Of a stretch of 64,000 bases of DNA, positions 22,744-34,454 are shown one piece after another. The notes beneath the pieces were generated by a model. It worked only from the letters and a program-made list of their open reading frames with translations. It searched no databases and was not told the DNA's origin. The stretch covers positions 35,958,939-36,022,938 of the forward strand of contig OZ026521.1 of the NCBI GenBank assembly GCA_964019695.1. Direction: 5' to 3'. The position numbers were made by a program, and so were the translations under genes. The DNA is from Loripinus fragilis. Its lineage: Eukaryota > Mollusca > Bivalvia > Lucinida > Lucinidae. Each line of letters starts with the position of its first letter. The first letter of the stretch is position 1.

Positions 22744-25642
22744 CAAAGGGGGAGTTCCACCCTATATGGAATTTACATAGGGTTCTGCCCACGCACAGAA
22801 TTTGATAGAATTTTGTAGAAAGATTGTCTATTACATGTGTGTTCCATTTGTGAGATATTTACCCATTCATCTATTTCAGTTGTTAAAATTTAGATAATTT
22901 TAAATTTTAAAATTAAATAAATGGACACCCTATTTAAAAGTGGCCCTATGCGACAAGATTTTTGATTTTTCAGCCTAATTTATTCTCAACATGATGCCTA
23001 GTAATTTGTAATTATGTATGTACCATACATAAATTTCAATGTATAAAATGAACTATTCCCTTTCAAATTTTGTTTGAAGGTACCCCTAAATTTAACATTT
23101 TGAAAATATTTTCAACAAATTAAATTGTCAATTTTGCCTAGTTGCTGTTCTTGTCAACCTATGAAATTTATATCAAATTTGTCCACACATGTGTTTGTTA
23201 TAATCATAAAATCTGAAGAAAAAATAAAACCGTTAAAATGAAGTTTTCTGAATTTTAATCTTAATGGTCAAAATTTTGCAGAATGTAAAAATCAAGACTT
23301 TATGTAAACTTCCAGCAGTATGCTCAATTTACATAGAGTTCTGTTCTGCACAGGCATAGATCTTCATGATATTATGCAAATTGACTGTTTGGCTTATAAG
23401 TATTTTGTTATTATCGCTTTTTATTGGTTGATTACAACATTTGGTACTGAGTAGTATGTGATGATAGGGGTACCCCCCAAAGCAGCACAATTTACATCTA
23501 TCAGAATTTCTAAAATTGATAATTATTAGAATAATCTGTGAGTTCTAGCCTATGTGTGCGGTACACACATTACCATATCTATCACATAAAAAGGTGAAAA
23601 TAATGTTTCCTTTAGAATATTTACTCAAATTCAGCTGTACAAATTATATCAACAATGTTTTGGGTTTTCATTATGGAGTGTTACAGTTCTTGTCAACCTT
23701 TTCCATCTATAATGTATAAGGATAATATTCACAAGATTTGAAGCCCGGAAATATATTTGTTTGAATGGTGAGTCAGACTTTTGTTCAATGAATAAATATT
23801 ATTGAATTTATTATTAATATTTATGCCCGGTTTTACAAAAGCGTTCAGTATGTCAGCATTATGGTTATGATGTCATTTGAGAATCAAATTCGTAATTCTA
23901 TAACCACGATGGAAATAATAGCACGAAGACTGTTTCACCTCGTCTAATGCCAGATGTTCAGTATGTATATATTCATAAATTCGCTAAGCGTTTCTTATTG
24001 CTTGAAAATCCATTTATAATCTTAATTTTCTTTATTTTCATCAACTCCATTTCTATTTATTAGAGCAGTTTTTAAACTTTTGTTGGAACATTAATGATTT
24101 TTAAAGGGGTTTATGATAAGTATTTTGGATACTCTTTTGAAATGTTTTGGCGGATAGAACTAAATGCAGGAGAAATAACCACAATCAATACCGATTAAGA
24201 TACAATGCAATTAAAAAAAGATTCTGTAAACCATTCATTAAAATGTACACATTGATTGACTAAGGGAGTGCAAAATAAGGATACTATTTAAATAATGTGG
24301 GAAAACGGATTATTCCATACTAGAAATATACTATAAAATTTTAAAACAAGACTCAGTTTCACTCAGGCTCTGCATGACACTAAATGGAAAGTGCTGCAGC
24401 TCGCGTGCCTCCTAGCACTGGCTTAAATGGTCTTCTACTTTCTGCTGAAACTAAATATTCCAGAAGGACCAGAATATGAAAATACAACACTTTATCAATG
24501 TAAGGGGGAAAGTTTTCCCTGATACAAAGACAGCTGGTGTGAAATCCAAGTTCTCTGAAAAAAGAACCAACCAAAATAGTGAGAACGTACACTATTTCTT
24601 AAATACTTGACCTAGTTTCATTAAGTTTGTGAGAGTAAATGAGAAGTATGCACATAGTCCTATTTAACCAATTTACCCTCAATATTTGATTTGGAGGGAC
24701 ATAAGATAGAGGAAATTCTAGGTGCAACAGGAACATAGAATGTAGATGGAGACGATGAATTACCTAGCATAAATCCTAATCTTTTTTTTTTCATTGGCTA
24801 AAAGACATTAAGAGCATAAAGCACCTGTTGGCTTCAGACCAAAAATAATTTGGAAACCAGTGGAAGATCAATTCACAAATGGTACCTGCTGGACATCCAC
24901 CCGTTCACCTAAGTTCTAGACCGAGTGATACTTATCAAGTGCTGCTTACAGAAATGCCAGTTTTATACTATTTTATTAGCTAAAACTTCTGACACCAACA
25001 AATTATTTGACCTAATTTGGATAAAGATACCAAATAGTGATAGTCAATACGCTTTTAGTATAACACTGGTGGAAAAACTGCGGTTTGTAAGACCTAACTG
25101 GAATATTTTATTTGAAATCACTTATGAATCAAAACTGACTTAACTCATTTCATGCAAATTATAACACTTTTACCGGTGTTCAAATTTTATGAAAATTTAC
25201 ATGCATAAAGAAGATGTATTTGACCTACTTTTCTGAAAATATTATAGGTTGACAAAAACTGGAACATGGTAAATATTAGGACAGAATCCCCTATAGACAC
25301 TAACTTTAGTGTTCAAATTGTGGATAATTCAAATTTTGATGGGTCAGAAAAAAAGTATCTAGATGTACTCATATACATTAATGGTAGTAAGGTATACCCT
25401 GGGAAGTCTTCTTTTATATTCCAATCAAAGAATGTAGCAGTCAACAATGTTAATGATTTGAGACTGATATTTAATAGGTCATATATTACTACAAAGAGGG
25501 TGTACTTCAAGGTGTCCCCCTGTGGCCTAACAGCGTTCGAGGAATAAAATAATTTCATTTTTGTAGTTGTTATAGCGTAGGTATTCAACATACAAAATAT
25601 GACCCAAATCCATGCGTGGGCAGATTTGGAACTCCCCCTTTG
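22744..25642 (+). mobile_element. 2.9-kb element with 16-bp perfect inverted ends
   Basis: CAAAGGGGGAGTTCCA at 22744-22759 is exactly inverted at 25627-25642. A further inverted CTGCCCACGCA lies just inside both ends (about 22796 and 25612). No target duplication is obvious, and the outermost CAAA/TTTG could instead be flanking sequence. The interior is AT-rich with only short open frames, the best at 25266-25547. A related sequence seems to occupy 56985-58990. Superfamily not determined. Confidence 0.6.
25266..25547 (+). CDS. hypothetical 93-residue frame in the 2.9-kb TIR element
   Basis: This frame opens with ATG, ends at TAA and lies ~80 bp inside the right inverted end of the element at 22744-25642. 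The product is soluble-looking and mixed in character (MVNIRTESPI at the start, SPCGLTAFEE at the end), without signal peptide, membrane segment or recognised motif. It could be the last exon of a longer element-encoded protein: an acceptor-like ATTATAG lies upstream at ~25244-25250. It could also be chance. A shorter frame at 24925-25143 precedes it. No function proposed. Confidence 0.3.
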   Translation: MVNIRTESPIDTNFSVQIVDNSNFDGSEKKYLDVLIYINGSKVYPGKSSFIFQSKNVAVNNVNDLRLIFNRSYITTKRVYFKVSPCGLTAFEE

Positions 25643-26489
25643 TTTTCTAATGCATTTTAACGGGAAAATGAAAAATTGTTTTTGACAACTTTTGAAGCCA
25701 AAGCCATTATTATTCACTTAGTAGTTTTACCTAATCGAGCAAGGGCTTTAAATGAGTTTCAAAGGTCAATAAGACCTTTGACCTTTCTGCCAATGTCTCT
25801 CATATTGGAGTCCCTTCATAACAATGAAACATAGTTTTCAGAGAAACCACTAAATCAGTTGAACTCAAATTTCATATGAAGACTCTTACGGTAAGTAAGC
25901 CAAAATGTTATGCAAAAGTTTCAAAAAATGACCGCCACATGCATATATGGTTTAAAAATAACTTTAAAGTCATCTTCTCCAGAAAAAAGAAGGCCGATTA
26001 CCTTGAAAATTGGCATGTAGCATTTTGCGATGTAGGACCTACTAAGTATGTTCAAGTAATTATCTTAGGTCAGCTTAGCTTAGCGTCATTATCGAATTTG
26101 CTTCCTAATGCATTTCAACCGGCAAACATTTGAAACATTTATTTTTTTGAAAACTGTCGAAGCCAAAGTAATTAATTATGCACACTTGTTCTGTTTAGCA
26201 TTTCAACCAAGGTTGCTCATATTAGAGTCACATCAATACATCTCAGAAACCACCAGATTAATCAAGCTCAAAATTAATATGAAGCCTCCTTATGTTTAGC
26301 CAAAATGTATACAAAAAGTCTGGTCACACATTACCAAAATGGCCACCACGCCCATATATGATTAAAATCCTATACAAATCTTCTCCAGAACTAGAAGACC
26401 AATGGCATTTGAGATGCTACACCAACATTTTTTTTTAAAAAAATGACCCTAAGTTGACCTTGACCTACTTTACGTCAAGGTTAAACTTG

Positions 26490-27400
26490 CTCACTAGTGT
26501 TTGAAGTCCCCCTGGAAGGGTCGGGAGACAGATTGCTTTTCCCTTTGCACCCGTCTGTCTGTCTGTCTGTCCGTCTGTCCGTCACAAAATCGTGTCCGCT
26601 CTATAACTTAAAAACTGTTAGGGGTATTTCAACGAAACTTAATACACTTGTAAAGCACATTCAGCCGACGTGTCATGCACAAAAACCAGAACTCTGCTTT
26701 TGATATTTTTGGAGTTATTTTCCTTTGATTATTTGCGATGGTATTTCGTGTTCGCTTCATAGCTTGATAACCGTTAGTGGTATCAACGAAATTTCATACA
26801 TTCGTATAGCACACTAAGACGACGTGTCATGCCAGGAACTATAACTCTCGCATGTTTATTTTTCAAATTTTTCTCCTTGTAACATAACTAAATTCAATTT
26901 TGTCTGCTCTGTAAGTACAAAGCTGTTAAAGCTATTTGGTTGAAACTCATACACTTCTAGAACACAAACACCATAACTCTGCTTGGTATATTTTTGTAGT
27001 TATTTCCCTATGATCATTTGCAATACAGTTATACTATATCGTGTCCGCTCTATAACTTGATAACCGTTAGAGGTATTTCAGCGAAACTTCATACATTTGT
27101 AAAGCACATTCAGAGGACGTGACATGCACAAGCACCATAACTCTTGCATATATATTGTTCCACCCCTTGCCTCTGTTCGTAGGTCTGTCCGTCACAAAAT
27201 CGTGTCTGCTCTATAACTTGATAACCACCAAAGATATTTCAACGAAACTTCATACATTTGTAAAGCACATTCAGACAATGCATAAGAACCATAACTCTTG
27301 CTTGTATATAATTAAAATTATTCCCCTTGTAACATACCTAAATGCAATTTTGTGGTTTTTTATACCTTAAAATGGGAGACATATGTAGTTTCGTTGAAAA
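26490..27400 (+). repeat. CGTGTCCGCTCTATAACTT repeat block
   Basis: Degenerate units (about 150-160 bp, some longer) carry AAATCGTGTCCGCTCTATAA, GTATTTCAACGAAACTTCAT and GTAAAGCACATTCAGACGAC. They start near 26587, 26740, 26895 (weak), 27040 and 27190. A (GTCT)n run sits at 26553-26585. It is inserted between units of the 430-bp array and has no coding content. Confidence 0.7.
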
Positions 27401-27960
27401 ACAATTCTTGTTATTTATTTAATTTTTGATTGTTTAACAAAGGTTGAAGCCAAAGTCATTATTCTCACTTGATGTGGTTAACCTACATGTAATGATACAC
27501 TGAGTATAGATAAGTTCCTAAGGTTAAGGTTTGCCTTTGACCCTTTGACTTTTTGACCAAGGTCACTCATATGAGACTGTCATCAATATATCTAAACCTA
27601 TTTTTCTCAGTAACCACAAGGTCAGTTGAACTCAAATTACACATGGAGTATCCATTAGATGCGATAACTGAGAATATATAAAGATGACTATGTGGTCTAG
27701 GTCACATTACAAAAATGACTGTCATGCCCATATAAGTTAACAATTCTTAAAAATATTCTCTAGAACCAATGGGTCACTGACCTAGTGGGCTTTGCAAGAT
27801 AGCCAAGAATGTTACATACACAAGACCAAATTCATCTATCAAATAAAGCAGTTGAATTGCAGCAAAAAAGGCCATCGTTGAGCCAAAGGTAGCGCTTATT
27901 GGATTGCACACACGTTATTTTCAGAAATCAGAAGGCCAATTGAAGTCCGATTTCATAATT

Positions 27961-28197
27961 GGGCCTCGACGCGAGCAAACCTATCTTCTGGGGTTTGCGA
28001 ACAACAAAGGCGCAGACCAGCCTGCGTACCCGCGCAGACTGATCAGCGCCTGTGTTATTCGCTTTTGAAAAGTGTCGTATCTGAGCTTGCCACAGGTAAA
28101 ATTTCGATTTTCTTACTAGTCACTGAAGCTGAGCAGACTGGTTCAGTGTCGCTTTGTCGGAGACCCCAAAGACAGGCTTTCTCGCGACGTGGCCCAT
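27961..28197 (+). mobile_element. MITE family 2, copy B
   Basis: Left GGGCCTCGACGCGAGCAAAC and right CTTTCTCGCGACGTGGCCC are inverted. The core CAGACCAGCCTGCGTA and GCGCAGACTGATCAG is present. Confidence 0.85.
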
Positions 28198-29069
28198 ATG
28201 GAACATACTTTGGATTAGACAACCTTAATATACATTTAGCTATATTGTCCATGTCACATGACCGTTATGACTTTCATGCCGTGTTAGGGTAAAGTCAGAT
28301 AAATTCGGACATCAGGTAAATTCGGACAGCGACTTTTTTCATAAGCACGGCGTAACGTTCTTACTTTGGCGGTTTTCAAATTGTTGCTGTATCTTTAATC
28401 GCCGAATTCTTACTTCCCGTTTTGCTGTTTTGTTTTTAACATATAAATTTGCGGATCATTATTCAATTACGAAAAAGGACTCCGAATAAATTCATTGCAT
28501 AATAATAGGCCTAAGTGAAGACAGCGCACTATTTTAGCAAAACAATTATAATGTGTATTTTTACGTACATGTATGATTTCCGGATTTGAAAGGCATCCTT
28601 TAGTTTATTGGGAAAGTATAAAAGCCGGGACCAACGCCCGGGGACCGAAGCTATATTCATGGACCAAAGTTTGCAAGCATCAAAATGGTATTTAAAATGC
28701 TAGTATCAATCTGAAAATTGGATCACATGTTAATTATAGGGTCTTCTTAATAACGTTTATAAATATTTTTATGACCCTTGATTTTTTTTAATTACGAGCA
28801 CAAATACCGGACCCTCTCATGCATTTTAGACCTGGTACCAGGTTTCGTGGTAGGGCCTATTGACGATGTCAAGTATATTCAAAAATTTGACTACAGAAAC
28901 CTTTTCGATCCCTTTTTTCATTTTTTTCATCAACAAAGATCCCAAAGAGTATAGAAATCATAAAAAAAATTTGAAGTCACCGACTACTCTGATAGATAAT
29001 TTTTGATAATCCGGGACCAACCTGGGACAAAAATCGCCATTATTTTTTCTATTGCGGTATTTACGATGT
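28198..29069. other. non-coding stretch, no gene recognised
   Basis: AT-rich sequence. The only structure noticed is a short direct repeat AGGTAAATTCGGACA / AGATAAATTCGGACA near 28298-28320. Confidence 0.45.
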
Positions 29070-29215
29070 CAAGGGAATTTCAATTTAGACTACAGAAATG
29101 TTGTCGAAAATGGTATCATTTGAGGTGTGTAAGCGTCCGTAAGGGCCAGGAATGCTCTTATGGGTTTGTGAGAAGTGCCAGAAAGGACATTTCTTCAATG
29201 TGGATTGATCGAGAC
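29070..29215 (+). pseudogene. PHD-finger fragment, probably from a LINE
   Basis: One frame reads CCRKWYHLRCVSV, the second half of a PHD zinc finger (Cys-Cys ... W-Y/F-H-x2-C). After a frame change near 29150 the other frame reads LWVCEKCQKG, its usual closing W-x-C-x2-C. The first Cys pair is not seen. PHD fingers of this kind stand before the endonuclease in several invertebrate LINEs, so this is probably a decayed LINE piece. A chromatin gene fragment is less likely because neither splice sites nor further exons are visible. Confidence 0.55.
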
Positions 29216-29249
29216 TAGTACAAAGTTTTCCGATTTTGGTCTTATTTAC

Positions 29250-29760
29250 GCGATCAGCGAATGCTCAGGCAATTCTGTGCATTGGTATAAACTCGACTGA
29301 GCCTACGTTGCTTTAAACTGCAATACATAGCAAATTTCCTTATTTGTTCTCATTTGATGAGAGCAGCCAAAGCCCGGGCATAGTTTGTGCATTGGCATAA
29401 ACTCGAATGAGGCTTCGTTGCTTTCAAATGCGATAAATACAGTGTACCAAAGTTCCCGACTTCTCAGTTTCTCTAGTTTAATGCGAGCAGTGAAAGCTCA
29501 GACGAGGCTGTACATTGGCATAAGCTCGGTTGAGCCTTCCTTGCTTGACAATGCGATAACTACCGAATTCCCCGTTATTTTCTCTCATTAATTTATGCGA
29601 GCAGCGAGTGCTCTGGCAAGACTGTACATTAGGTATTTTACAGGCTTGCCTGAGCCTGAGCCTTCGTGACTCAATACAGTTGAATTTGATATATGCTGAC
29701 AGAAGGCTCTGGCGAGACTGAACATTTGCGCAGGCTCGTCTGATTGCTTGGTTGTGGTTA
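29250..29760 (+). repeat. ~105-125-bp tandem repeat, four to five units
   Basis: GCGAGCAG(C/T)GA(A/G)(T/A)GCTC recurs at about 29250, 29357, 29482, 29597 and, more diverged, 29693. Each is followed by CATTGGCATAAACTCG, TGAGCCT(T/A)CGTTGCTT and a TGCGATAAATAC-like phrase. Not coding. Confidence 0.75.
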
Positions 29761-29994
29761 AATTCCGTCACATTTGGCCCAGGGCCGATTCTCACTTAGA
29801 AATGGAAACTTATTTCCAGAAATGGTATTTTTGAACTACTTTTCAAATTTGAAAATTCAGTCGTCTATACAGAAAAAAATGTGACTATTTAGGTCCCGCG
29901 TAGAAGTTCTCGTAGACTTTGTAATTAGTTAAATTCGTAAATATTTGCATATTCATACATTATTTAATGCAAGATTACTTGGACGGGGTATACT

Positions 29995-30724
29995 AGCTGC
30001 ATAGTCTGTAACTTTTGATCTTTTAGAACTAATGTTCTATTTTTCAAGAACACAGTAAAAAACTAAAATTCAGGTATACATTTTACTAATTTCGTAAATC
30101 TTAACAAATTACTAGTATCGAAACAACAGCATTTGTGTTAAAATTAACTGTCTATAATTATTGGAGGGACGCAAATAATTACCAACAAGAGAAAAACACA
30201 CCTGTTTTATAAGTTAATTCACTTTTCCGTGCAGTTTTCAGCTATAGTGAACATAAATGTGACAACATAACTTAATTCTACTTTTACTAATGATTTAAAA
30301 AGAAAATAAAAATTTTCGAAAAAATGTTCATAGTTACAGAGTATGCAGCTTTAAAAGCTGCATACTCTGTAACTATGAACATTTTTCGAAAAAAAAAGAT
30401 TTTCTTTTTAAATCATTTGCGAAAGTAGAATAAAGTTATGTTGTCACAATAAATTTAATTTCTACAGCTGAAAACTGCATGAAAAGGTGAATTATCTTAT
30501 AAAAAACAGGTGTATTTTCTCTTGTTTATAATTATTTGCGTCCCTCCAATAATTCTAGACAGTTGATTTTTAACATAAATGCTGTTGTTTTGGCACTAAT
30601 AATTTGTTAATTATTACGAAAAAGGTAAAATGTATACCTGAATTTTAGTATTTATACTGTGTTCTTGAAAAATAGAAACATTATTTTTAAAATGAAAATA
30701 TCAAAAGTTACAGAGTATGCAGCT
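29995..30724. repeat. 730-bp fold-back: two copies of a MITE head to head
   Basis: Two ~360-bp arms meet at AGCTTTAAAAGCT (centre ~30353). The motif AGCTGCATA(C/G)TCTGTAAC marks the left end (29995), the centre in both orientations (GTTACAGAGTATGCAGCT at ~30333, AGCTGCATACTCTGTAAC at ~30357) and the right end (30707-30724). The structure is therefore two inverted copies of a unit that itself has inverted ends. Matching interior phrases include TGGAGGGACGCAAATAATTA with AATTATTTGCGTCCCTCCA, and GTTATGTTGTCACA with TGTGACAACATAAC. Arm divergence is moderate, with small indels. Confidence 0.9.
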
Positions 30725-31169
30725 TTAAACAGCGAAGTCACACTTTCTAGTGGTAATTGGACATCTTGGACCAAAACAAATCAGGCTACTAAAAATGCTT
30801 ATTTCGCGACATGACGGTTACTTTTCACCGTATGCTTAAATTTAATTTCCTGTACAATGCCATGGTTAATTACACGTTTCCATCCTATGAATACATATTG
30901 CTCACAAAGTATAAACTAGGACATCATGTCAGCTGATAAGCTACAACTCAGCCATATGGGCGACATCACACAGGTAATTTGGTACATGTATATGCACCAT
31001 TTTGCATATATCTGCCAGTTCCCAGTCAGCAAATAATCAATTCTTGAAAATACAGGTAACCAGAACCCCCTTTCAAATATGATTTCAAAAACAAACAAAC
31101 AATAATTGAAGAGGATCCTGTTCACAGGGTTTTCAAATATTGACAATGTTTATGCTGGCAACCAACAGA

Positions 31170-32756
31170 AAATGCAAAAATGGTGAAAACTGACTGCTGA
31201 AACGGTTAGCAGAAAAGTAGGTGAAATTTGATTTATACAAAACGAGTAGAGGCGTGTTTTCGGTTTTCTCTGAGCGACGTGATCCCAAACGAGTCTTTTT
31301 TAAGTGACTTGATAAATTACCAATTTTGAAAACTTTTTGGTCTTTTCAGGCTTAGTAATGTTGGGATTTGAGCTATCGCTCTCGAACGTAAATATATTGT
31401 AAATAGGCATCTCTCAATACCTTCTGAACATGTGCTCTGACCCGCTTGTAATGAATCTTGACATCAGGGTCCTTTGATTTGCGAGCACGAAGGTAAAGCT
31501 TATGTCTCTTTTTTACAAGCCGTTTGATCATTGCATCGATCCATGGCACAGGGTACTTTGTTTTGGCCATTTTTCATGGGATAAACCTTTCTACAGCCTC
31601 TACATACTAATTAGCCTGTTTTGAATTTGACCAACATGTCATTAACCCATTGTCTCTATTCACAGGGGATTGGGCGTTAGTAAAAAGCAGGTCAAGAGCT
31701 TTATCATTGCGCGTTTGTATGTTCACAACTTGAGTTAGATAGTGCTTTCCTATAATATCCAGAAGTTGCTGCTGAGACTGTCTTTTTGTATGCCATGAGG
31801 TACTTGCATGTGACTCCACTCTATATCGCTGCAATTGAAATCTCCTCCAACCAGAACATGAGCAATTCGACTCGACATAATGCGAGATAAGGATGAGTTA
31901 AACTCCTCAAGATAATCATTATCAATCTTGTCAAGGGCGATAAAAAGAACCAAGGTATAGTGTCCTACATCCAATAATGTTCAGCTTACACCAAACTATT
32001 TCGCAGTTGGTGTCCAGTTCCAGAATTTCAGTACAGAGCAAGTCACGCTTAAAAGCAATACAGACACCACCATGGGAATTGCTCTGTCTTTCAAAACTGC
32101 ACCAAAGGAGTCGGGAAAACTTTCCAAGTTTTAATATCAGGAGGTAACCAGGAATCGTTCCCCAAGATGATGTCTGGTTTTGTCGAGTCGATAATTGACC
32201 GCAGTTCAGCCTTGTTATTCCTTATTAACTGACAATTCATAATCAAAATTCTGAGCGGATGGCTTAAGGCTGCCTTCCCTTTAGCCTCCTTAGACTCCTG
32301 TACTATAGGAGAGGAGACTGCAGTGGGGGGGGGGGGGGGCGATGATGTCTGGTATTAGACTCTCAGGATCGGACAGGGAAGAAAGCACATCAAATCGGTT
32401 ATGGGCTTCCAGAGAAGCTGTGGTATCAAACAGTGTTGTGGAAAAGTTTGGCATTCCACATTTTAAACATTCCCACACAATGTTCTTACCCGAGGATTTA
32501 TTAAGAATACTGTACAAGAGGTGTTTCATGTTTATTTGAACAAATTTGAAAATGCCGTAATTCATTTATTTCTCGCTATATTGGGTAATAATTGATTTCC
32601 ATGGGCTAGTCTGATCTCCAGAAATACGCAGTTATCAAGAAAATAGTTCTTAATCTTTATTTTCTGGTTTGAAACAGTCTCGGAAGACGAGCAGTCAAAT
32701 TTTAAGCGTTTAAAAATGCTGTCTGAAACGAAATGTACTAAATCTTTCTCAATCAT
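31170..32756 (-). pseudogene. LINE (non-LTR retrotransposon) fragment, endonuclease part
   Basis: Read on the minus strand from 32756: a short leader, then WECLKCGMPNFSTTLFD (32480-32430), a Cys-containing region typical before the LINE endonuclease. Next is an apurinic-type endonuclease: NCQLIRNKAELRSIIDS and DIILGNDSWL (~32235-32130), HVLVGGDFNCSDIEW (~31860-31810), then DKALDLLFTN (~31700). A linker PWIDAMIKRLVKKRHKLY (~31545-31490) and KDSFGI-like remains follow to ~31170. Stops and frame changes are frequent and no reverse transcriptase with its catalytic motif is visible, so the copy is dead. The linker style suggests a CR1/L2-like clade (tentative). Confidence 0.75.
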
Positions 32757-34241
32757 TTTCTCTAAAATATATGAAGGAACCTTTTATATATTGTACATTG
32801 ATAATTAAAGTATGTTCTGTTCGAAAAATAAAGCATTCCAGTTGGATATTTACTTTTTGGTAGCGACGCGAACATCAAATTTTAGGGTTTACAGTTTCCG
32901 TAGCAACACTAAATTGTATGCAAAATACTCAAATGCAATATTTGGTGATCAGTTTTATTGGTAATATATACTTAAACTATCTAAGAAATTGAGTCGGCTG
33001 TAAGTTTTGAGAATTTGCTTTTCAACATCTGCCAAGACACATTTTATACATGAGATACCCATTTGGGCACTTGTATGGAAGAACTAATATAAAGCCCAGT
33101 TTCCCCAGTTTAATTTACTGTTGAGTCCTTATCCTTGCTTTATCTCCTTGTTATATCTTGATTTATATGTTTTAGGAGATGATGCATTGATAAGTTAGGG
33201 GTCTTTCATGCAAACCAAATATCTATGTGTCTTGATCCACATCTGAATTAAGGGTGAGGTTGGCGCCGTTAAACCGGTTTAAGCCCTCCAGTAAAATATT
33301 TTACTGACCGTTCCAAGGCGGTACTTCTTTTGTGGATCTTTAAAGTTTTTGTTCTGTCTTGTGTTTGCTATGTTTTGTGCGCGTCTGTTTATATGTGCTT
33401 TGTGGTCACCTGCTGGGAAAGGGCTGACCTCTCGGCTCTCGTTTGTGGTGTCTACTGTGAGTTTGTCACTTTCCCATTGGTATCCTGGGTCAGGTGTGGT
33501 ACTTAATTGTATCGATTCCTGATCTTTGCACCCTTACTTACTTACATATAGGCTGTTTCTCATTTTAATAATAGACTGAGCGTGCCTCTAAACTTAAAAT
33601 AAAAATTCACACTTAAATACGTATTTTCTTAAAAGATACACCCGTTTTAGCTCTTAAAATTTAGGGTCAATTTGTTATGGCTATGCTTTAAATTGTCATC
33701 TTGTCTATTATGCATGAAAAAACAAAATTTGTTTGTTTTAAATATGCAACCGCAAAAAATGAAATTCAAAAATGTTCAAATAAACGTGGAACAGGTCTCG
33801 TAATATATAGCTGATGACATACCCTGACAGTTTATATGATACGAGATATTGCAAGTATCGCAGAAAATCCCTGGGTCCTCCCATCCAGCATCAGCATCTG
33901 ACACCCCACATGGGAAGTGTGATGTGCTATTAAGGGAGTTGTTACCTGGATTTGATTCGATGTTCCAAGAATTGCAACACAGGATAACGAATATATATAA
34001 ATAGGTCAGACAATTGGAACCATAAACATCCTTAAACCGAGTTGATCTATTTAGGATGGAGATAGTTCAAAGGTTAGGGATGTTTGAACAAAGATTCATT
34101 TGATTTGCCGTTTATACAAATCAAGATATAAAGAGGATATAACAAAGATAAGGACTCAAAAGTACATAGGTGGTACAGATTATTCGGGACTGGGATTTTT
34201 TTTCCATAGCTGGTATTTACTTTAATCTTTATTTTTTTCAG
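32757..34241. other. intronic/intergenic stretch
   Basis: No coding exon found. It contains the inverted copy of the 7.5-kb dispersed repeat (33360-33535). At its end lies a pyrimidine-rich tract (CTTTAATCTTTATTTTTTTC, 34220-34239) that serves the splice acceptor at 34241. Confidence 0.5.
33360..33535 (-). repeat. dispersed repeat, copy 2 (inverted)
   Basis: The reverse complement matches 7488-7676 over CAGGAATCGATACAATTAAG, ACACCTGACCCAGGATACCA and CCTTTCCCAGCAGGTGACCA, with scattered mismatches. Confidence 0.65.
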
Positions 34242-34454
34242 TATCTGGCCCAAGTCCCCCTCTACCCGTCTTACCAGATACATTTCAAACCAAAGTGGAA
34301 GTCAACATTATTAACAAGCGGACAACAGAGATTGCAGAAGAATTTGTAGATGGCTATGGCAATAGAGTTGCAGTCAGAGCGTTGAGAAATAACACCATGG
34401 GCCATGTTTTGTTCGATTACACCAATGGCCAGAGTATTTACGTGAACGTGACAG
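34242..34454 (+). CDS. host gene, internal exon 1: LolA-like-family secreted protein
   Basis: The exon follows a polypyrimidine tract and CAG (34239-34241) and ends before GTAATG (34455). It enters in phase 1 (two bases complete a codon) and leaves in phase 1. It encodes SGPSPPLPVLPDTF, then KVEVNIINKRTTEIAEEF, GNRVAVRALRNNTMGHVLFDY and YVNVTG. The P-x-L-P start, an E-V-N-I strand and a V-L-F-D-Y strand are the pattern of a large family of uncharacterised invertebrate extracellular proteins that I recall as having a LolA-like beta fold. NNT and NVT are N-glycosylation sequons. The reading continues in frame into the exon at 54660. No start codon or signal peptide exon was found upstream. Biochemical role unknown. 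Confidence 0.8.

Larger units (their letters stand above)
22440..27960 (+). repeat. ~430-bp tandem array (about four units), interrupted twice
   Basis: Units share CATATTGGAGTCCCTTCATA-type, GAAACCACTAAATCAGTTGA, CAAAATGGCCACCACGCCCA and CTTCTCCAGAACTAGAAGAC phrases, with CAAGGTCAA near the unit ends. Recognisable units lie at 22490-22743, 25643-26050, 26060-26480 and 27410-27850. The first junction is occupied by the TIR element 22744-25642 and another by the CGTGTCCGCTCTATAACTT repeat block at 26490-27400. Confidence 0.7.
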
